Part shown: in pieces, positions 33,117 to 41,173 of the stretch
How positions within the stretch are numbered: the stretch's first letter is position 1
Layout: each line of letters starts with the position of its first letter
Source: Candidatus Omnitrophota bacterium
Lineage (GTDB): Bacteria; Omnitrophota; Gorgyraeia; Gygaellales; Profunditerraquicolaceae
Direction: 5' to 3'
Length of the DNA stretch: 43,082 nucleotides
Assembly: GCA_011620275.1 (NCBI GenBank)
Contig: WOZK01000006.1
Span: 1 to 43,082 of the forward strand
Made by a program: the position numbers and the translations under genes
Notes under the pieces: model-generated
What the model saw: the letters and a program-made list of their open reading frames with translations, nothing else
Told to the model about the DNA's origin: nothing
Database searches by the model: none

Positions 33117-34998
33117 TATATCGGTAGTGATCCCCACTTATAACCGTAAACGGCTGTTGGAAGAATGTCTTGATTCGCTGTTGTGCCAGGACCTTCCCGG
33201 CGGATCTTTCGAAATAGTAGTAGTGGACGACGGTTCCTCCGACGGTACCGGACTTTTTGCCGGCGGACCAGGAAATGCCCGGGGCAATATACGTTATATA
33301 AGACAGGAACGCCGCGGTCCGGCGGCGGCGAGGAATACCGGAGCGGCGCATTGCGGCGGACGGATAATCGCGTTCATAGACGATGATTGCCGCGCCTGCC
33401 CCGGGTGGCTGCGGGGCATTCTGGACGCGCACCGGCTGCATCCTTCTGCGGCGGCCGTAGGCGGATATACGCTGCCTGATCCGGAAGGCGGCATAGCGCA
33501 GGAGGTAAGCCAGTTCCTGAGCAACAGCAGCATTGAGATGGACTGCGGCAGAGGCAGGGAGCCGATATTTTTCCCTACCTGCAACGTCTCGCTTAAGCGA
33601 GAGATCTTTTCACGCTGTGAATTCGATCCTTCTTTCCCTTTCCCGGCGGGGGAAGATCTGGAGTTTTTCTGGAGGCTGCATAAACAGGGGGAGGGGTTGG
33701 TTTTTGACCCCAAAATCAGGGTTGTTCACCGCCGCCTCCCCGGTCCGGCGGCTTTCTGCAGGCAGGCTTATCTTTACGGCAGGGGGAATCTGCTGGTAAA
33801 GCGCCTTCACCGCGACCATGTGTTGCTGCAGGAGTTAAAGACCGGGCGGTTCGGTTTCTGGGCCGGCATGCTGGTAAATATGGCGAAGGTCCCCAGGTTC
33901 GCTTATTGCCTGTGCCGGTTCTTCGCGCGTTCCCAGGGGGCTTCTTACGGGCGGTTCAAAAAGGCAGGCGTGTTTTTCTTTTTCTGCCTGCATAAAATAG
34001 CGTATATTTTCGGTAATGTCGCGGAGTTCTGCAGCGGCCGCAGGCTTCCTTTTGCTGTTCCGCAGCTTTTAATACTGGACGTCACGCATAAATGCAATCT
34101 GCGTTGCCGTATATGCGATATCTGGAAAAATGCCGATCGGGAAAAAGATATCCCCGGCAGATACGTCCGCAAACTGTTGAAGGAAGCGGCATCTTCCGGC
34201 ATACAAGAAGTGGCTTTTTCCGGCGGAGAAGCCATGCTGCGCAGCGATATATTGGACCTTCTGGCATGCGCCCGCGGACTGGGTTTGAGGGGAGTGGGAT
34301 TGCTTTCCAACGGGATCGCCGTGCGGCGTGATTTCGGGAAGCTGGAGCCGTTTCTGAGGGACGGGACGGTTGTTCCCGTTCTGTCCTTGGATTCTCTGCG
34401 TCCGGAACTGCATAATTACGTGAGAGACGACGCGCGGGCCTGGGAGAATTCGGTCGAGGCGCTCAAGTCCCTGGCGGATTTAAGAAAAGAAGCCCTGGGA
34501 GTGAAATTCAGCTTGATCAGCATCGTTTTCGAGCGGAACCTTGAGGAGCTTGAAGATCTTTATGTGTTTGCGCGCGAGCTGGGCGTGTGTAATATCCAGT
34601 ACCAGCCGCTTTTGGCCAACAACCTGAAGATGTCGGAGAGAAAAAACGCGGAGTTATGGGTGAAGCCCGGGAGTTTCGGCAGACTGGAACGCGCAGTCGA
34701 AAGGCTCATTGCGCGCGGGCGTTCGGACGGCGGGTTCCTGCGTAATTCGGAAGGCAATCTCAGGCTGTTCAAAAAATATTTTGCCGGTGAGTTGGCGCCC
34801 GGGGACTGCGTTTGTTCATCCGCCGGCAGGACCGTTCTGGTCGCCAACGACGGGTACTGCCGCACCTGTTTTTCCGCTTACGGAGATATCCGCAGGCAAA
34901 GCCTGGCGGATATACTTTCAGGACCGCGGATCAATGAGGCCAGGGAACGCGTGCGTAAATGTCCATGGCCGTGCCTGCTTCCTTGTTTTTGCGATTAA
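33094..34998 (+). CDS. GT2 glycosyltransferase fused to a radical SAM domain
   Basis: Residues ~8-310 are a GT2 family domain: SVVIPTYNRKRLLEECLDS, VVVDDGSSDGT, RRGPAAARNTG, the metal-binding FIDDDC (Asp96-98) and PAGEDLEFFWRL. After a basic and hydrophobic linker, residues ~325-634 form a radical SAM domain with Cys334-x3-Cys338-x2-Cys341 (CNLRCRIC) and VAFSGGEAML. The C terminus has further cysteines: GDCVC, YCRTCFSAYGDIR and KCPWPCLLPCFC, like a SPASM or twitch auxiliary-cluster region. Both domains look intact. The upstream overlap with the GH44-like gene places it at the end of the exporter transcript. Confidence 0.88.
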   Translation: MAEHRSIDISVVIPTYNRKRLLEECLDSLLCQDLPGGSFEIVVVDDGSSDGTGLFAGGPGNARGNIRYIRQERRGPAAARNTGAAHCGGRIIAFIDDDCRACPGWLRGILDAHRLHPSAAAVGGYTLPDPEGGIAQEVSQFLSNSSIEMDCGRGREPIFFPTCNVSLKREIFSRCEFDPSFPFPAGEDLEFFWRLHKQGEGLVFDPKIRVVHRRLPGPAAFCRQAYLYGRGNLLVKRLHRDHVLLQELKTGRFGFWAGMLVNMAKVPRFAYCLCRFFARSQGASYGRFKKAGVFFFFCLHKIAYIFGNVAEFCSGRRLPFAVPQLLILDVTHKCNLRCRICDIWKNADREKDIPGRYVRKLLKEAASSGIQEVAFSGGEAMLRSDILDLLACARGLGLRGVGLLSNGIAVRRDFGKLEPFLRDGTVVPVLSLDSLRPELHNYVRDDARAWENSVEALKSLADLRKEALGVKFSLISIVFERNLEELEDLYVFARELGVCNIQYQPLLANNLKMSERKNAELWVKPGSFGRLERAVERLIARGRSDGGFLRNSEGNLRLFKKYFAGELAPGDCVCSSAGRTVLVANDGYCRTCFSAYGDIRRQSLADILSGPRINEARERVRKCPWPCLLPCFCD

Positions 34999-35012
34999 GC
35001 GCTTCCGGAGAG

Positions 35013-35040
35013 TTGACAAACTCCGACGGCAGCGGATAAT
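35013..35040 (+). promoter_or_regulatory. Sigma70-like promoter before the radical SAM array
   Basis: TTGACA (35013-35018), a 16-base spacer, then GATAAT (35035-35040), five of six matches to TATAAT. Transcription would start near 35047, about 25 bases before ATG 35071. The TTGACA also lies in an imperfect CGGAG/CTCCG hairpin, which might serve as a terminator remnant for the upstream gene. Confidence 0.65.
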
Positions 35041-35070
35041 GTTACAGAGAACTTATTAAGGAGAGCAGAA

Positions 35071-35154
35071 ATGTCCGACACCCTACCGGCTCGACTGCCT
35101 CGAGTGAGACGATACCAGAGGTGTCAAACATTTTTGCTCCGAGTAATACTATGA
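35071..35154 (+). CDS. Candidate 27-residue leader ORF coupled to the B12 radical SAM gene
   Basis: ATG 35071 lies seven bases after AAGGAG (35058-35063) and close to the predicted transcription start. The frame runs 27 codons and stops at TGA 35152-35154, overlapping ATG 35151 of the next gene. The peptide is very basic (six Arg, one Cys) with a hydrophobic end (FLLRVIL). Against a functional peptide, four of its six arginines are CGA, unlike neighbouring genes. It may be a translated leader, a peptide substrate, or fortuitous. Confidence 0.4.
   Translation: MSDTLPARLPRVRRYQRCQTFLLRVIL
35077..35135 (+). promoter_or_regulatory. Possible attenuator hairpin in the array leader
   Basis: GACACC (35077-35082) pairs with GGTGTC (35120-35125), enclosing a CTCGA/TCGAG hairpin (35090-35104). 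Five T residues follow at 35131-35135. It overlaps the 27-codon frame, so ribosome movement could change folding. The outer stem is short and the loop long. Confidence 0.35.
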
Positions 35155-36515
35155 GAATAGCATTGGTCATGCCGCCGCTTTACGGCGTGGATATGCCTCC
35201 TTTGGGTATTGCTTACGTGGCGGGGCGCCTGATGCAGGACGGGCATGAAGTCCGTATGTTCTGTCTGAATTCGGAGCTTTTCCATCTTAATCCGGACAAA
35301 CGGTATCTCTGGGATTGGGATAGTGCAGACGAATGGCGGTCCCTGGAAAGAGTGGGCGCGCATTTCGATCTACCGGCGCTTTTGCGGGAATGGACCGGCA
35401 GGATATCGTGTTTTTCACCGGGTATGGTGGGATTCAGCGTGAACAGCCATTCGCTGCCGCTGGCCGGGGCGCTCGCGGGTAGTATCCGCGCGGCCATAGA
35501 AGATATCCCTTTGATTTTCGGCGGGCCGATGTGCTCCGAAAGCGATATCTCAAGGGAAACGTGTCCCTGCGTCGACATATACGTGCGCGGAGAGGGAGAA
35601 GAGACCGTGTCCGCGATCGCGGCAGCCGTTGAGTCCGGGGTAGATTTACGAACCCTGCGTCTTCCCGGAACGGTGGTGAATACCGTTTCCGGGCTGCGGG
35701 ATAACGGACCGTCCGAAATGATCGGCGATATAGATTGCATCCCGTTCCCGGCGCTGGAATTGTTCGATCTGGAAAGGTATACAAATAAAGAAGAGATCCC
35801 GATACTTTTTTCCCGCGGATGCGATTTCGCCTGCCGGTTTTGCACCGATAAGCCGATGTGGGGAAAATACCGTATGAGGGCCCCGGAGAACATCTTTGCG
35901 GAGATGAAGAAACGGTATTCCTTCTGCGGCAGAAAAAAGTTTAAGTGTAACGATTTGATGGTCAACGGGTTACCGGCTGCGCTCGACAGGTTGAGTTCGC
36001 TGATAGCTTCTTCCGGCAGCGGTTTCTCCTGGGGAGGTATGGCCAGGGCTTCGGAAAAAATGACGCGCCGGCAGGCGGAAAGGTGGAGAGCCGGCGGGTG
36101 CAGTTATCTTACTTACGGGGTGGAGAGCGGTTCACAAGCGGTATTGACGGATATGGGGAAGCCTTCGAAGAAGGCCTTGTTCTTTTCCTTCTCGGCGGCG
36201 CACGAGGCCGGGATTAAGGTCAATACACTCTGGATGGTCGGATATCCGAGTGAGAGATGGAGGGACTTTTTTCATACCCTCTTCTTTTTACTGCGCCAGC
36301 GCGGTAATATAGACGAGTTCGTCAGCGTGAGCTGCTGTTATATACCGAGGCTTTCCTGGCTGGGAAGGCACACCCGGGAATTGGGGATTAATTGTGGTCA
36401 AGGGGGCAACTGGTATAACAGCAAAGGTAATAACGCGGCATTGCGCCGCCTGCGCAGAAAACTCCTGCTTATTTACGCCCGCTTGATCGGGATCTACAAG
36501 GGAGGGATATCTTAA
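35151..36515 (+). CDS. B12-binding-type radical SAM protein
   Basis: The 454-residue protein begins MRIALVMPPLYGVDMPPLGIAYVAGRLMQDGHEV, typical of the cobalamin-binding domain of class B radical SAM enzymes (residues ~1-150, quoted in part as residues 1-34). LIFGGP and VRGEGEETV follow. The radical SAM core has Cys224-x3-Cys228-x2-Cys231 (CDFACRFC), then MARASEKMT and the TYGVESGSQAVL block. ATG 35151 is preferred; GTG 35121 would add ten residues. Such enzymes do methyl transfer or ring and carbon-skeleton chemistry on unactivated carbons. The substrate is unknown. Confidence 0.86.
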   Translation: MRIALVMPPLYGVDMPPLGIAYVAGRLMQDGHEVRMFCLNSELFHLNPDKRYLWDWDSADEWRSLERVGAHFDLPALLREWTGRISCFSPGMVGFSVNSHSLPLAGALAGSIRAAIEDIPLIFGGPMCSESDISRETCPCVDIYVRGEGEETVSAIAAAVESGVDLRTLRLPGTVVNTVSGLRDNGPSEMIGDIDCIPFPALELFDLERYTNKEEIPILFSRGCDFACRFCTDKPMWGKYRMRAPENIFAEMKKRYSFCGRKKFKCNDLMVNGLPAALDRLSSLIASSGSGFSWGGMARASEKMTRRQAERWRAGGCSYLTYGVESGSQAVLTDMGKPSKKALFFSFSAAHEAGIKVNTLWMVGYPSERWRDFFHTLFFLLRQRGNIDEFVSVSCCYIPRLSWLGRHTRELGINCGQGGNWYNSKGNNAALRRLRRKLLLIYARLIGIYKGGIS

Positions 36516-36523
36516 GGAAAGAG

Positions 36524-37585
36524 ATGCGTAAATTCACCAATCTACTCCGGCTTGCCGGATTCTGGCTTTCCCGGCGCGTCAATTATCCGTTCGTTCCTCC
36601 TCAGACGGTGCAGTTCTCGTTGACTTCACGCTGTAACCTGCGCTGCAAAATGTGCAGTATCTCCGGAAGGCAGCCGGAGGAGGAAGAGCTTTCCACTTCT
36701 TGTGTAAAGGGGCTGATCGAACAGGCGGCGGCATGGGGAGTTAATGAAGTCCTGTTCACGGGAGGAGAGCCTTTCCTGCGCGGCGATATTTACGAGCTGT
36801 GTTCTTGCGCCGCCGGGAACCGTATGAGAAGTATCATAACCACAAACGGCACGCTTCTGGACCGGGACGCCTGCCGCAGGCTTGCCGCCTGCGGCGTCGG
36901 GCACGTGCATTTCTCCTTGGACGGACTGGAAAGGACGCATGATTTTCTCCGCGGCAAAGGAACGTTCGCGTCCGCGGTCAAGGCGTTCGGGCTCCTGCAG
37001 GATGAGCGGGCGCGAGGCGCGGCCTTTTCCCTCGGCGCGGCCTTCACGGTAATGGATATTAATGCCGGAGAACTTTGCGATTTTGTCCGATTTTGCGCGG
37101 GACTGCGGGTGGACGTGGTCAATTTTCAGCCGTTTACTCCCGATAACGGCGATTTCAGCGTTGATGATCCCGGCTTGCGTTTCTGGCCGGGTCCGGAAAA
37201 GATAGCGTTGTTGAAAGAGCAGATCGAGGAACTCGAGAGGATGGCGCCGGGCAGACCGGCGATTCTTCAGGAACCTTCGATGCGTCTTCTTCCCGAATAT
37301 TATGCCGGCACCCTCGGGCCGCGCGACTGGACCTGTTTCGGGGGCTTCAAGACGGCATTTATTTGTTATTCGAAAAAGGCTCCGTTGCTTTATACCTGCC
37401 ACGGTATTTGCGGCGGGCTGGATAAAATGAAACTGCCGGAGGCATGGAAGTCTCCCGAGGCATACCGACTGCGGCTGCACTCCCGCTCCTGCGCCAAGCC
37501 TTGCCTGCAAAGCTGCTATTCTTTTTCTGCCGCGTCCAGCCTCGGGGCGATCATGAAAAAATGCCTGAAAGGGAGCTGCGCATGA
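36524..37585 (+). CDS. Radical SAM protein 1 of the tandem set (SPASM-like C terminus)
   Basis: The 353-residue protein has Cys37-x3-Cys41-x2-Cys44 (CNLRCKMC), EVLFTGGEPFLR for S-adenosylmethionine binding, ITTNGTLLD and FSLDGLERTHDFLRG. The C-terminal half carries TCFGGFKT, a YTCHGICGG segment and CAKPCLQSC near residue 330, a likely auxiliary iron-sulfur site. AAGGAAAGAG precedes ATG 36524. Its stop overlaps the next gene as ATGA. It is clearly related to the following three proteins, pointing to tandem duplication and divergence. Confidence 0.88.
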   Translation: MRKFTNLLRLAGFWLSRRVNYPFVPPQTVQFSLTSRCNLRCKMCSISGRQPEEEELSTSCVKGLIEQAAAWGVNEVLFTGGEPFLRGDIYELCSCAAGNRMRSIITTNGTLLDRDACRRLAACGVGHVHFSLDGLERTHDFLRGKGTFASAVKAFGLLQDERARGAAFSLGAAFTVMDINAGELCDFVRFCAGLRVDVVNFQPFTPDNGDFSVDDPGLRFWPGPEKIALLKEQIEELERMAPGRPAILQEPSMRLLPEYYAGTLGPRDWTCFGGFKTAFICYSKKAPLLYTCHGICGGLDKMKLPEAWKSPEAYRLRLHSRSCAKPCLQSCYSFSAASSLGAIMKKCLKGSCA

Positions 37586-38832
37586 GCGAAAACCGGTATT
37601 CCGTTCGTTTTGAGGAATTATTCGGTTTCTACGCGGGCAGGGAAACCGGCGTCCCCCTTGTGCCGCCGGAACACGTTTATTTTTCCTTGACCAACAGGTG
37701 CAATTTGAAATGCAGGATGTGTTCCGTCTCCGGGGGAGGGGACGGCGAGATGGAGACCGGGGAGGTGTGCGCGATAATCAGGCAGGTTAAAGAACTCGGG
37801 GTGCGGCATCTGATATTATCCGGAGGAGAAGCCTTGCTGCGCCGTGACCTTAAGGAAATAGTGTCTTTTTCAGTCGCCAGCGGCATAGAGATGGTGGATA
37901 TTATCACTAACGGCACGCTCCTGAATGAAGAGACGGCCGACTTCTTCGTGAAAGAGGGGTTGAATCATTTGACGGTATCCCTTGACGGGTTGAGGAAGAA
38001 TAACGATTATATACGCGGTGAAGGGGTATTCGATAGAGCTGAAGCGGCCATGGATATCCTCAACCGTGTTAAAAAGACGCACAGCAGACGCAATCCCACT
38101 CTCGGGATAAACTTCACGGTAATGGACAGGAACGTGGAGGATATGCTTCCCATACTCGATTTTGCCGGCGGCAAGGAGTGTAATATCGTGGTTTTTCAGC
38201 CGGTGCTCTTCGACAACGTGAAAATGCACGTGAAACAGAAGAGTCCGCTATGGCCGTGCGGGGAGAAACTTCGTTTGCTGGAGGAGAACCTGAAGAGGCT
38301 GCAGGAACTAAAAAGTGATCCGCGGCATACCCCCATGATTTATACTTCCGATCAGGTATTGTCTCTCATGCCGGCATACTTCCAAGGAAGGATGCCCGCC
38401 GGCAGGATCGGCTGTTACGAGGGGTTAAAGAGGATGGTTATAACTTCCGGCGGCCAGGTCTGGAGCTGTCTGGGCATATACGGAGACGCGCGCAGGGAAA
38501 AATTGGCTGATATCTGGGTTTCGGCTTCGGCGCGCCGCGTAAGGGAAAAAGCCAGGCGTTGCCGCAGGCATTGTCTGCAGGATTGCGTTTATTTTCCTTC
38601 CTCGGTGGCGGCGGAGGCGCTTAAAGTAGTCGCCGGCGCGCCGGAAGAAGAAAAGGCGCTTGCCGCGGCCTCGCTGGAATCCGGACTGAAAAAGACCGGC
38701 GCGGCGCTTGCCGCGGCCGGCGCCGGCTTCATCGGGAAAATACGCGGCAGGAACGCGCTCGATGCGCTTAAGGCGAAGATCCGGTCTGCTGATGGGCGCG
38801 ACGGAGGGCGGAAGAGGGGGGCATGCGGATAG
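37582..38832 (+). CDS. Radical SAM protein 2 of the tandem set, with Ala-rich tail
   Basis: The 416-residue protein starts at ATG 37582 (after GGGAG); the frame open from 37444 covers the previous gene. It has Cys40-x3-Cys44-x2-Cys47 (CNLKCRMC), LILSGGEALLRRDL, ITNGTLLNEE and VSLDGLRKNNDYIRGEG. The C-terminal cluster reads GCYEGLK, WSCLGIYGDARR and RCRRHCLQDC. A long Ala/Glu/Lys-rich tail (about 345-416, with a hydrophobic AGAGFIG stretch) is absent from its neighbours and may bind a partner or the membrane. Confidence 0.88.
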   Translation: MSENRYSVRFEELFGFYAGRETGVPLVPPEHVYFSLTNRCNLKCRMCSVSGGGDGEMETGEVCAIIRQVKELGVRHLILSGGEALLRRDLKEIVSFSVASGIEMVDIITNGTLLNEETADFFVKEGLNHLTVSLDGLRKNNDYIRGEGVFDRAEAAMDILNRVKKTHSRRNPTLGINFTVMDRNVEDMLPILDFAGGKECNIVVFQPVLFDNVKMHVKQKSPLWPCGEKLRLLEENLKRLQELKSDPRHTPMIYTSDQVLSLMPAYFQGRMPAGRIGCYEGLKRMVITSGGQVWSCLGIYGDARREKLADIWVSASARRVREKARRCRRHCLQDCVYFPSSVAAEALKVVAGAPEEEKALAAASLESGLKKTGAALAAAGAGFIGKIRGRNALDALKAKIRSADGRDGGRKRGACG

Positions 38833-39998
38833 AAGGGGATTGCGTAAAAGAATTCAAGCGGGACCTGGCGTATCATTTTTCCGAGGAGATGAATCATCCT
38901 TTTGCCAGGCCGAAATGGGTCTATATAAGTCTCAGCCATAAATGTACCTATTCCTGTAAAATGTGTGGAGTGGTAAATATTCTTAAAGGGCACGAACTCT
39001 CGGGGGAGACCGTTGTTTGCGCGCTTGAGGAAATAGCCTCCTGGGACTGGGACAGCACGGTCGTTCTGACCGGGGGCGAGCCGTTCCTGCGTCGTGACAT
39101 TTTTGATATCATCGGCCGCGCCGTATCGGCCGGAGTGCGCACGGAGGCGGTCTCCAACGGTTCTCTTATCGACGAAGCAATGGCCGAGCGTATCGTCTCC
39201 AGCGGTTTAAAGAACATCGCAGTTTCGCTGGACGGGGCGCTTCCGGAAACACACGATTATTTCCGCGGTAAAGGCGCTTTCGACGCCGCCTTGCGCGCGG
39301 TGAGAAATCTGGCCGCGGCAAAAAAAAGGTTCGGCCGCGGTCCGCAGATATCGGTCTGGAGCACGATTATGAAAGAAAATATTCCGGAACTGTCCCGCAT
39401 GCCGGCCCTGGCTGTTTCCGAGGGCGCGGAATGTTTCGTTATGCATCCGGTGATCGTGGCGCAGGACGATATGCAGAACACCTCCGGCAGCGCGCCTTTC
39501 TGGCCGGGAGAAAAGGAGATAGGTATCCTGCGCGAACAGATAAAATTGATTACCGCTCCCGGAGGCGGTTGCGGGGTCACCGCTTTCCTGCATGACCCCG
39601 CCCTTTGGGCGGATTATTTCTCCGGACGGCTGGAGAGACGGCAGTGGAAGTGCAATCCTTTCGTTTTCATAAATATCGGTCCGGATGGAGAGATCAGGAG
39701 CTGCGGGGAGTCTTTCGGCAATATAAAAGACGCGGGCATAACGGCCGCTCTTTTTACCAGGGAGGCGTCGGAGGCAAGGGAGAAGATGAAGAAATGCCGC
39801 AAGCCCTGCCTGCAGACGTGCTGGGCGCATCCCGATGCCGACACCATTTCAGTGCTTACCGAAAAAATTATAGTGTCTTCACGTAACATCCCCGGCCGCG
39901 CGGTATTGCTGCGCGAGTGCCTTGCGGAATTGAAAGAATACAAGACTATCCTGAAGGGTAAGCCGGTATACACAAGAGGAGATAAATGTTCCAGATGA
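38823..39998 (+). CDS. Radical SAM protein 3 of the tandem set
   Basis: The 391-residue protein has Cys41-x3-Cys45-x2-Cys48 (CTYSCKMC), VVLTGGEPFLRRDI, VSNGSLID and VSLDGALPETHDYFRGKG. C-terminal cysteines are in WKCNPFV, RSCGESFGNIKD and KCRKPCLQTC. It keeps SPASM-like layout but has CTYSC in place of CNLxC. It overlaps the gene before it by 10 bases and the one after by 13 bases, so this is one translational unit. Confidence 0.87.
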   Translation: MRIEGDCVKEFKRDLAYHFSEEMNHPFARPKWVYISLSHKCTYSCKMCGVVNILKGHELSGETVVCALEEIASWDWDSTVVLTGGEPFLRRDIFDIIGRAVSAGVRTEAVSNGSLIDEAMAERIVSSGLKNIAVSLDGALPETHDYFRGKGAFDAALRAVRNLAAAKKRFGRGPQISVWSTIMKENIPELSRMPALAVSEGAECFVMHPVIVAQDDMQNTSGSAPFWPGEKEIGILREQIKLITAPGGGCGVTAFLHDPALWADYFSGRLERRQWKCNPFVFINIGPDGEIRSCGESFGNIKDAGITAALFTREASEAREKMKKCRKPCLQTCWAHPDADTISVLTEKIIVSSRNIPGRAVLLRECLAELKEYKTILKGKPVYTRGDKCSR

Positions 39999-41173
39999 AA
40001 GAGATCATATTTTCCCTGACCTCCAGGTGCAATTTGAAGTGCGTCATGTGCGATATCCCGGCTTCCCGCAGCAGAGAATTGCCTACCGGCGTTCTTTTTG
40101 CCGCGCTGGAAGACGCCGCGGCTTTAGGCGCTTCCACGGCCGTATTCAGCGGCGGAGAACCTCTGCTGCGGACGGACATTTACGATCTGGCGGAGTTCTC
40201 CAGGGATCTGGGAATGAGCGCTTGCCTTACCTCAAACGGCTGTCTTATCGACGAGGAGACCGCCGGAAGGATCGCCGACAGCGGGGTGGGCGTGGTGAAT
40301 ATTTCCCTTGAAGGGGATAGACAGGTGCATGAAAGACTTCGCGGCCCCGGGTCTTACGAGAAGGCATTGCGGGCGTTGCGCCTGCTGCGGGCCAGGGGTG
40401 TGGAGACGACTATCGCCTCTACGGTCTCAAGATATAATTATTCCTCTCTGGAACATATAGTGGAACTGGCCGGGGAAACAGGAGCGACCACGCTCAAGTT
40501 TCAGCCTTTCAGCAGAATATTCGTTTCTCCGGGCAGGAATTGCAGCGAATTCCTCCTTGGGGAAGTGGAGGCCGGCATCGCTATGGAAACCCTGCGCGGC
40601 ATACATAAGCTTTGCGGAGAGCGCGGTATATCGGTCAATCCTTTGCCGTATTTGGAACGCATCCCCGCGTATCTTTCCAGAGGGATCGGCGGCAACGCGG
40701 CCAGTTGCCGGGCGCTTTTTTCTTCCTGCCCGGTGGACGCCTCCGGTAAGGTCTTTCCCTGCTGGGTATTGTCCGGCAAGGATATGTTGATAGGAGATAT
40801 ATCTCGAACACCTTTGAGGGAAATATGGGGTAATGTCAGGCACCGCGATATCATCAGCCGTATCAACAGCCGCAGCTGCGGGGGGTGCCTGATGAGTTGT
40901 TACGACGCGAACTTCAGCCGTTCCGTTGCCGGACCGTCGGCCGGATTCTTCGGGCAGGCGGTCTCTCCGGTGCGCGGGGCGGCGCTGCGGAAACTGAAGA
41001 GGAAAATAATGTTCTACGCCGCTTATCGGGGGTCTCTCCGGAGTTTGCTGCGTCGTCTTTTGCCGTCACCGCCCCGCCGTGCCTCGGCGGAGCGGTCAAT
41101 CCCGGAAAGAAAGATCGCCGAGATCGAAAAAGCGGAGGAGATGATCAAGAAGGAATTAAAGCGTTCGAAATGA
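39986..41173 (+). CDS. Radical SAM protein 4 of the tandem set, basic C-terminal tail
   Basis: The 395-residue protein lacks the N-terminal extension of its neighbours; the cluster motif is Cys15-x3-Cys19-x2-Cys22 (CNLKCVMC). AVFSGGEPLLRTDI, LTSNGCLIDEE and ISLEGDRQVHERLRG follow. The auxiliary region has SCRALFSSCPVDASGKVFPCW and SCGGCLMSC. The last ~70 residues are rich in Arg and Lys with a short hydrophobic stretch, perhaps membrane-associating. AGGAGATAA precedes ATG 39986. The stop overlaps the GT2 start as ATGA. Confidence 0.87.
   Translation: MFQMKEIIFSLTSRCNLKCVMCDIPASRSRELPTGVLFAALEDAAALGASTAVFSGGEPLLRTDIYDLAEFSRDLGMSACLTSNGCLIDEETAGRIADSGVGVVNISLEGDRQVHERLRGPGSYEKALRALRLLRARGVETTIASTVSRYNYSSLEHIVELAGETGATTLKFQPFSRIFVSPGRNCSEFLLGEVEAGIAMETLRGIHKLCGERGISVNPLPYLERIPAYLSRGIGGNAASCRALFSSCPVDASGKVFPCWVLSGKDMLIGDISRTPLREIWGNVRHRDIISRINSRSCGGCLMSCYDANFSRSVAGPSAGFFGQAVSPVRGAALRKLKRKIMFYAAYRGSLRSLLRRLLPSPPRRASAERSIPERKIAEIEKAEEMIKKELKRSK

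Noticed and set aside
35121-35150. GTG 35121 as the start of the B12 radical SAM protein
   Set aside because: Family similarity begins at MRIALVMPP (ATG 35151), which also overlaps the leader stop; kept only as an alternative.
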